A DNA stretch of 27,743 nucleotides from JAZLDV01 sp045614925 (GTDB lineage Bacteria; Bacillota_I; Bacilli_A; Erysipelotrichales; Coprobacillaceae), in the NCBI GenBank assembly GCA_045614925.1, contig JAZLDV010000123.1:1-27743 (forward strand), given 5' to 3'. Below, in pieces: positions 23,031-27,743 of this stretch (positions are counted from its first letter, which is position 1; each line of letters starts with the position of its first letter). The notes below the pieces were generated by a model. It was not told the DNA's origin and made no database searches. It was given only the letters and a program-made list of their open reading frames with translations. The position numbers and the translations under genes are program-made.

Positions 23031-23044
23031 AGACTCTCACCTAT

Positions 23045-23521
23045 TTATTGACAACTCAACAAATATCCTTTATAGACCTTATTAACCTTCTCACTTACTG
23101 AACATGTTCCATCACCTAAATAATGTCCATAATAATAATATACATTATCATAAATTTTATATGCAATTGCTTCTTTTATAGAATTTGTTGGATTATTTAC
23201 TGTAACAGTAGTAGAAGCCGAGACAGATAAACTTCTACTATATCCCATTTCCAATAGTTCTGGTAAAATCGCAATAGTTGAATTATTACTAACACTATCA
23301 GAAACTCCAAATTGAACACTTAGTGAATCTCCTGGATCTAAGAATATACCTGTATGGTTTAAAGTCATTCTATGATTTTGAGTTCTTGATTTATATGAAT
23401 AAAAATCCGAATCACCTGGTACGATAATCGCTCTAGAAGAATGTGCATTAACTGGCACTATTGATAATAAAATAAAAGATAAAACCACAAAATTATTAAT
23501 AATTTTCTTTGTTGAAATCAC
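23045..23521 (-). CDS. small secreted protein of unknown function
   Basis: This 158-residue product begins MISTKKIINNFVVLSFILLS with a signal peptide probably cut after VNA (about residue 26). The mature protein contains MTLNHTGIFLDPGDSLSVQF, a Ser/Thr-rich stretch SRSLSVSASTTVTVNNPTNS and a Tyr-rich DNVYYYYGHYLGDGT. It ends YLLSCQ, and with Cys in GTCSVSE it could form one disulphide. No family is recognised. The ribosome-binding site AAGGAGG lies seven bases before the ATG. A promoter with TTGAAA (23618-23623) and extended -10 TGaTATCTT (to 23594) reads from the duplicated control region. In the left copy an unrelated membrane-anchored protein occupies this slot. Confidence 0.7.
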   Translation of the reverse strand: MISTKKIINNFVVLSFILLSIVPVNAHSSRAIIVPGDSDFYSYKSRTQNHRMTLNHTGIFLDPGDSLSVQFGVSDSVSNNSTIAILPELLEMGYSRSLSVSASTTVTVNNPTNSIKEAIAYKIYDNVYYYYGHYLGDGTCSVSEKVNKVYKGYLLSCQ

Positions 23522-23525
23522 ACAT

Positions 23526-24270
23526 ATTCCTCCTTTTTAATAACCATGTTCATATATATGCTAGCCTATGTAAAACCCTTTGGTTATATCCAAAAGATAT
23601 CATATATATATATCTTTTTTCAACAAAATTAAATTACGCAATTTCATTTCGCGATTATCCTAAATAATGTAACCATCATGTAAAAAAAATCATCTTTTTT
23701 TGTACATAACATAAACATAAAAAAAAGAATATAAAATTGGTAGCATATTTATAAAAAAAATAGTAAAAAATTATGAAAATATTTATATAAATTTCAAATT
23801 TTATTCATTTTCACATGTCTTTATTCCTATTATTTTTTATTTATATGATAAAATGATTTAAGGATGGTGAAATTATGTATGACTATATAAAAACGTTATC
23901 TGAACAATATGATGATTATGTAAAACAGATAAGAAGAGATTTTCATAAATATGCAGAAAAAGGATGGTTAGAAGTAAGAACAGCTTGTATTATTGCTTCA
24001 ACACTAGAAGATTTAGGTTATGAAGTCATTGTTGGTGAACAACTTATGAATAAATCTTCTAGGATGGGATTACCATCTCAAGAAGAATTAAATAAAAATG
24101 ATGAACGTGCAAGAAAAGAATTAGATGATTTAAGATATTTTGATATTGTAAAAAATGGTATGACAAGTGTCGCTGGTGTTCTTAGAAATGGTGATGGTCC
24201 TACTATTGCATTAAGATTTGATATAGATGCGTTAGGATTAAATGAAGAACAGGCACAAGGTCATTTCCCT
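23526..24270. repeat. right copy of the tandem duplication
   Basis: This is the partner of 20040-20711 at offset 3487. It carries the divergent control region (23522-23874, no gene) and the 5' part of the intact amidohydrolase. The plus-strand extended -10 TGaTAAAAT and the ribosome-binding site AAGGATGG are retained. Confidence 0.85.
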
Positions 24271-25176
24271 TTTGATCATAATTTTTCTTCTTGTCATAAT
24301 TCTATCCATCATGGATGTGGCCATGATGGTCATGCTGCTATTGGGCTTTGTGTCGCAAGAATGATTATGGATATAAAAGAACATATACATGGGACTGTGA
24401 AACTTATTTTTCAAAGTGCTGAAGAAGGAGTTAGAGGTGCTAAATGTATCGTAGATACTGGTTTCTTAAAAGATGTTGATTATATATTAGCAGGACATAT
24501 TATGCCTAGTATTCATGATTATGATTTATATTTTGGGATGAATGAGTCTTTTGCCACAACTAAATTAGATGTAATTTATCATGGTGTATCATCACATGCT
24601 GCTAAATCTCCTCAGTTTGGTAGAAATGCATTATTATCGGCTGCGAATTGTATTTTAAATTTACATGCAATACCACGTCATGGTGATGGAGAAACAAGAG
24701 TGAATGTTGGTAAAGTTAATGCTGGTACTGGAAGAAATGTAATATGTGAAAAAGCAGTGTTAGAAATAGAAGTCAGAGGTGAAACCTCTGAATTAAATAG
24801 ATATATGGAAATTAGTGCAAGAGATATTATTCAGGCTTCTGCGTTAATGCATGATACTGTTGTAGAAGTCATAGAAGCAGGAAAAGCTTATTCATTAAAT
24901 TGTGATGAAGATTTTATGAATGAATTAAGATCTATATGTAATACATATCTTCCTGATTTAAAACTTCCTGATGATAATTTATCACCACTAGGAGGAAGTG
25001 ATGATTTTTCCTATATGATGGAACATGTACAGGCTCATGGTGGTAAAGCAACATACTTAAAATTACTAACACCATGTATTGAATCTTTACATAATAGTGC
25101 ATTTGATTTTGATGAACAGGTATTAAAAAAGGCTTCAAGACTTTTTACTAGTATCGTTTATAATAAATTAAAATAA
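23875..25176 (+). CDS. AbgA-like M20 amidohydrolase (p-aminobenzoyl-glutamate hydrolase family)
   Basis: This 433-residue zinc hydrolase closely follows E. coli AbgA (436 residues): RRDFHKYAEKGWLEVRTA, NKSSRMGLP, FSSC, GCGHDGHAAIGL, ATTKLD, RVNVGKVNAGTGRNVI and FDFDEQVLKKA all have counterparts there. The likely metal ligands are C148, H150, E184 (after E183, the probable base), H208 and H406, all present. AbgA works with AbgB to cleave p-aminobenzoyl-glutamate, a folate breakdown product; no abgB is present here. A general acyl-amino-acid or peptide amidohydrolase is therefore possible. The start is identical in the truncated left copy. An APC permease follows after 80 bp and may import the substrate or export a product. 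Confidence 0.85.
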   Translation: MYDYIKTLSEQYDDYVKQIRRDFHKYAEKGWLEVRTACIIASTLEDLGYEVIVGEQLMNKSSRMGLPSQEELNKNDERARKELDDLRYFDIVKNGMTSVAGVLRNGDGPTIALRFDIDALGLNEEQAQGHFPFDHNFSSCHNSIHHGCGHDGHAAIGLCVARMIMDIKEHIHGTVKLIFQSAEEGVRGAKCIVDTGFLKDVDYILAGHIMPSIHDYDLYFGMNESFATTKLDVIYHGVSSHAAKSPQFGRNALLSAANCILNLHAIPRHGDGETRVNVGKVNAGTGRNVICEKAVLEIEVRGETSELNRYMEISARDIIQASALMHDTVVEVIEAGKAYSLNCDEDFMNELRSICNTYLPDLKLPDDNLSPLGGSDDFSYMMEHVQAHGGKATYLKLLTPCIESLHNSAFDFDEQVLKKASRLFTSIVYNKLK

Positions 25177-25199
25177 TGTTTTGTATACAATTTCTAGTA

Positions 25200-25228
25200 T
25201 TCAAACAAAATAAGTGATATGATTATAT
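25200..25228 (+). promoter_or_regulatory. candidate promoter of the permease
   Basis: TTCAAA (25200-25205), a 17-nt spacer and TTATAT (25223-25228). A 10-bp palindrome TTGTATACAA (25181-25190) lies just upstream. No terminator separates this gene from the amidohydrolase, so readthrough is also likely. Confidence 0.4.
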
Positions 25229-25255
25229 TAATTCATATAGAAAAGAGGGATTATT

Positions 25256-26629
25256 ATGAAAGAACAATTAGAAAGAAAATATAATCTTTTTACTGCTACA
25301 TGTATGGTTGTTGGTATTGTAATTGGATCTGGTATTTTCTTTAAAGCACAAACAATTCTTCAAAAAACCGGAGGAAATATGCCTCTTGGTATTATTGCCT
25401 GGGTAATTGGTGGATTGATTATGATGGCTTGTTTATTAACATTTTCATTTATGGCTCAAAAGATTGAACATGTTAATGGAATTGTTGATTATGCAGAAGC
25501 ATTAGTCGGTAAAAGATATGGATATTATATGGGGTGGTTCGTATCTATAATTTACTTCCCATCAATGACAGCTGCATTAGCCTGGCTATCAGCAAGATAT
25601 ACTTTAGTATTTATTACTTCAGTTAATCCAAATTTCCCATTGCTTATTCCTGCTGCAGAAGGTGGATGTATTATTGGTCCTGAATGTATCGCATTAACAT
25701 TATTCTATTTATGTGCTGGATTTACAATGAATACTCTATCACCTAAGTTAGCTGGTAAATTCCAGACAAGTACGACAATCATTAAAATGATTCCTTTAGC
25801 TTTAATGGCTGTAGTAGGAGTTATTTATGGTTTAATGAATGGAAACCTTGCTAACAACATGACAACAACTGCAATTGTAGAAACTGTATCTGCAAATCCA
25901 TTATTTGCAGCTGTATGTTCTACAGCATTTGCTTATGAAGGATGGATTATCGCAACTTCTATCAATAGTGAAATTCAAGATTCAAAACGTAATTTACCAA
26001 GAGCATTAACTATTGGTGGAATCATTATTATGATTACTTACGTTGCTTATTATATAGGTGTTTCTGGTGGAGCAACAAACCAGCAGTTAATTGATGTTGG
26101 TCCAGTATTAGCTTATACGAATATCTTTGGTGGAGTTCTAGGTAATATTTTAAATCTATTTATTGCGATTTCATGTATGGGTACTTTAAATGGTTTAATT
26201 TTAGGAACAAGCCGTGGTATATATTCACTAGCTGTAAGAGATAAAGGTATTTCTCCTAAAACATATTCTCAAGTTGATAAAGTAACAAATATGCCTCATA
26301 ACTCTGCAGTATTAGCATTAACAATTATTGCTGCATGGTTTGTATATTTCTATCTTTCTAATCTTGCTTGTACATGGAGTGGTCCATTCGTATTCGATTG
26401 TACTGAATTACCAATCATTACAATCTACTCAATGTATATTCCTATTTTTATTAAATGGATTAAAGATCAAAAAGATGAAAATATTATTAGAAGATTTATC
26501 TTACCGATTTGTGCAATAATGGGTTCATTATTTATGGTATATGCTTGTTATTTAGCACATGGTATTGGATGCTTATGGTACTTAATTGTATTTGCAGTTA
26601 TTATGTTTATTGGACATTGTTATTATTAA
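25256..26629 (+). CDS. APC-family amino-acid permease
   Basis: This 457-residue integral membrane protein has about twelve hydrophobic segments. It belongs to the amino acid-polyamine-organocation superfamily, LAT/SteT-like branch. The first helix carries VVGIVIGSGIFF (about 17-28), the unwound Gly-rich binding motif, and AFAYEGWIIATSINSEIQDSKRNLPRAL is the typical TM6-loop segment. Conserved NGLILGTSRGIYSLA follows in the second half. The substrate cannot be read off; the setting behind an AbgA-like hydrolase suggests an amino acid or acyl-amino acid. The ribosome-binding site AGAGGG precedes ATG 25256. A 13-bp hairpin terminates the gene. Confidence 0.9.
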   Translation: MKEQLERKYNLFTATCMVVGIVIGSGIFFKAQTILQKTGGNMPLGIIAWVIGGLIMMACLLTFSFMAQKIEHVNGIVDYAEALVGKRYGYYMGWFVSIIYFPSMTAALAWLSARYTLVFITSVNPNFPLLIPAAEGGCIIGPECIALTLFYLCAGFTMNTLSPKLAGKFQTSTTIIKMIPLALMAVVGVIYGLMNGNLANNMTTTAIVETVSANPLFAAVCSTAFAYEGWIIATSINSEIQDSKRNLPRALTIGGIIIMITYVAYYIGVSGGATNQQLIDVGPVLAYTNIFGGVLGNILNLFIAISCMGTLNGLILGTSRGIYSLAVRDKGISPKTYSQVDKVTNMPHNSAVLALTIIAAWFVYFYLSNLACTWSGPFVFDCTELPIITIYSMYIPIFIKWIKDQKDENIIRRFILPICAIMGSLFMVYACYLAHGIGCLWYLIVFAVIMFIGHCYY

Positions 26630-26637
26630 TATAAAAA

Positions 26638-26682
26638 ATAAGGACTTATCAGTTTTATAATCTGATAAGTCCTTTTATTTAC
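26638..26682 (+). terminator. terminator after the permease
   Basis: AAGGACTTATCAG (26640-26652) and CTGATAAGTCCTT (26662-26674) form a 13-bp perfect stem followed by TTATTT. From here to 26814 no gene is seen. A ribosome-binding-like TAGGAGGG on the minus strand near 26775-26783 has no convincing frame. Confidence 0.85.
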
Positions 26683-26814
26683 CAATAATTTTTTATATAA
26701 AACTCTGAATGTTTTGTTTATATTTATTGCTCTCTTCTTTCTCTTTTTAAGTTTGAAATTATTATATATATTTTCACCCTCCTAGTTATACATAAGTAGA
26801 GGGACTCATTACTT

Positions 26815-27723
26815 CTAGCATCCTAGTTTTTCTTTATATATAGGATATTCTATTTCTTGAAAATCTAACAATTTCATTGCTTCATCTAAAGAAATTCCCA
26901 ATTTCACCATAACTGATTTTAAATTCTTAACCTTTTCTTCCTCTTTTCCTTTTTCTATTCCTTTATTCATTCCTCTTGCATAAACAACTTCACTAAAATT
27001 ACACATGTCTCTTACCTCCTTATCTTCTAATATATCTCCTATTTCTTTTTTTAGTGCTTCTATCTTCTTACTTGCATCCTCATCTGAAAACAATAGATTC
27101 ATTGTATTTATGAATGCATTATCAGATTCTCCTATATTCACCATGATTATTGTATAAAAGTCTTCTGCATCATTATAAAGATGACTCATGAGATGATTAT
27201 ATTCATGATAGTTCTTATAAATATCCATATGTCCTTTTTGAGTTTGTTCATTTGTACATAGCCATATGGAAATGACCTTCTTAATATCATCATAATCACT
27301 TTTTACAAATTCTCTTCCATATTGTGATGATATGATTCTTGATACATAATACTCTGCTCTTTTTAGCAGATTATATGTAGTCATTGTATTTTGTGCTTCT
27401 ATGTTCACAATAATCTTTTCATATATGTCTTCTAATTTAATAGTAACACTAAATAGAATATCAAACTTTCTTATGCCTTCACTGATTGTCACATTCTCAG
27501 TATTCATTCCACTGATTATTTCATCCATATCCACATTCCTGTTGCTTACTCCTACGTCTTCTATGCATGACATGATTTCTTCAATAGTAAAGTTCCTAAA
27601 TTCCTTGACTGTATTTTTCAGTATGTAGGCAATCATTCCTTTAAAAGACAGAAATCTTTTAACTGCTTCATCATATGCTAGTTTATCATTATTTGCTAAT
27701 ATAGTATGACTTATTTTATTCAT
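26815..27723 (-). CDS. Rpn/YhgA-like PD-(D/E)XK nuclease family protein
   Basis: This 302-residue protein belongs to the Rpn family (recombination-promoting nucleases, often annotated as 'PD-(D/E)XK nuclease family transposase'). The N-terminal half shows FLSFKGMIAYILKNTVKEF, then the catalytic pair D88 in RKFDILF and E109-x-Q111 in VNIEAQ, then the helix YYVSRIISSQYGREFV. VISIWLC and a mid-section HLYNDAEDFYTIIMVNI follow. The C-terminus is a charged coiled-coil-like stretch (EKGKEEEKVKNLKSV) and GISLDEAMKLL, usual in gut Firmicutes members. The ATG has a strong ribosome-binding site, TAGGAGGTG. Such genes occur in many scattered copies and may act in recombination or phage defence; that role is not shown by this sequence. 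Confidence 0.8.
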   Translation of the reverse strand: MNKISHTILANNDKLAYDEAVKRFLSFKGMIAYILKNTVKEFRNFTIEEIMSCIEDVGVSNRNVDMDEIISGMNTENVTISEGIRKFDILFSVTIKLEDIYEKIIVNIEAQNTMTTYNLLKRAEYYVSRIISSQYGREFVKSDYDDIKKVISIWLCTNEQTQKGHMDIYKNYHEYNHLMSHLYNDAEDFYTIIMVNIGESDNAFINTMNLLFSDEDASKKIEALKKEIGDILEDKEVRDMCNFSEVVYARGMNKGIEKGKEEEKVKNLKSVMVKLGISLDEAMKLLDFQEIEYPIYKEKLGC

Positions 27724-27743
27724 TGTTGAGCACCTCCTACTTA

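Noticed and set aside
20040..24270. CRISPR array or composite transposon ends
   Set aside because: The repeated blocks are two long direct copies containing genes, not short repeats with spacers, and no transposase or inverted ends flank the unit.
26725..26785. Short GTG frame with an AGGAGG site downstream of the Rpn gene
   Set aside because: It has only about 17 codons of low-complexity Lys/Arg/Glu residues and no supporting promoter or terminator.
1..27743. tRNA genes or a DnaA-box cluster (oriC)
   Set aside because: No cloverleaf-like sequence and no cluster of TTATCCACA-type boxes were seen by eye, despite the origin-proximal gene content.

Overview
The window is AT-rich (about 30% GC by eye) and carries a gene set typical of a low-GC Gram-positive bacterium (Bacillota) close to the replication origin. 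The genes rsmG, mnmG, tatD, a yabE-type gene, rnmV, rsmA, yabG, ispE, glmU and prs are all present, most in the relative order known from Bacillus. YabG, a protease known from spore-formers, suggests a sporulating lineage. Base composition, gene order and gene content fit Erysipelotrichia/Coprobacillaceae best, but that placement is inference.

Left part (1-16 kb): almost every gene reads leftward. The left edge holds a strong promoter and leader that look like the start of an rRNA operon running off the window. Next come mnmG-rsmG, a rightward CoA-binding protein, a TasA/SipW-type exported protein, tatD-yabE, glmU-prs and rsmA-yabG-ispE. Two small membrane-anchored proteins of unknown function follow. 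A complete amino-acid ABC transporter is preceded by a divergent lysine riboswitch with a terminator, so it is probably a lysine importer. RNase M5 (rnmV) comes next. In Bacillus rnmV adjoins rsmA (ksgA); here the transporter and the two small genes separate them.

Middle part (16-19.4 kb): rightward genes for a DegV/FakB-type fatty-acid-binding protein coupled to PlsY, a YjjG-like HAD phosphatase and an M42 aminopeptidase. DegV/FakB and PlsY act on either side of acyl-phosphate, so the pair makes sense as a phospholipid module.

Right part (19.4-27.7 kb): an accessory region built on a tandem duplication. The unit is [leftward lipoprotein - leftward small exported protein - intergenic region - rightward AbgA-like M20 amidohydrolase]. 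The right copy is intact and continues into an APC permease. The left copy is decayed: only the 3' end of the lipoprotein and a deleted, truncated amidohydrolase remain, and a different small membrane protein fills the middle slot. A solo TnpB element with a recognisable omegaRNA-type right end sits directly after the broken amidohydrolase. The intergenic part of the duplication is almost identical between copies (3 differences in 257 aligned bases) although its flanks have diverged, which looks like a gene-conversion tract. The window ends with an Rpn-family PD-(D/E)XK nuclease gene.

I did not find a clear new defence or CRISPR system. The points most worth checking are the variant lysine riboswitch, the mosaic duplication with swapped small genes, the solo TnpB with its guide RNA, and a 25-codon ORF lying between two terminators.
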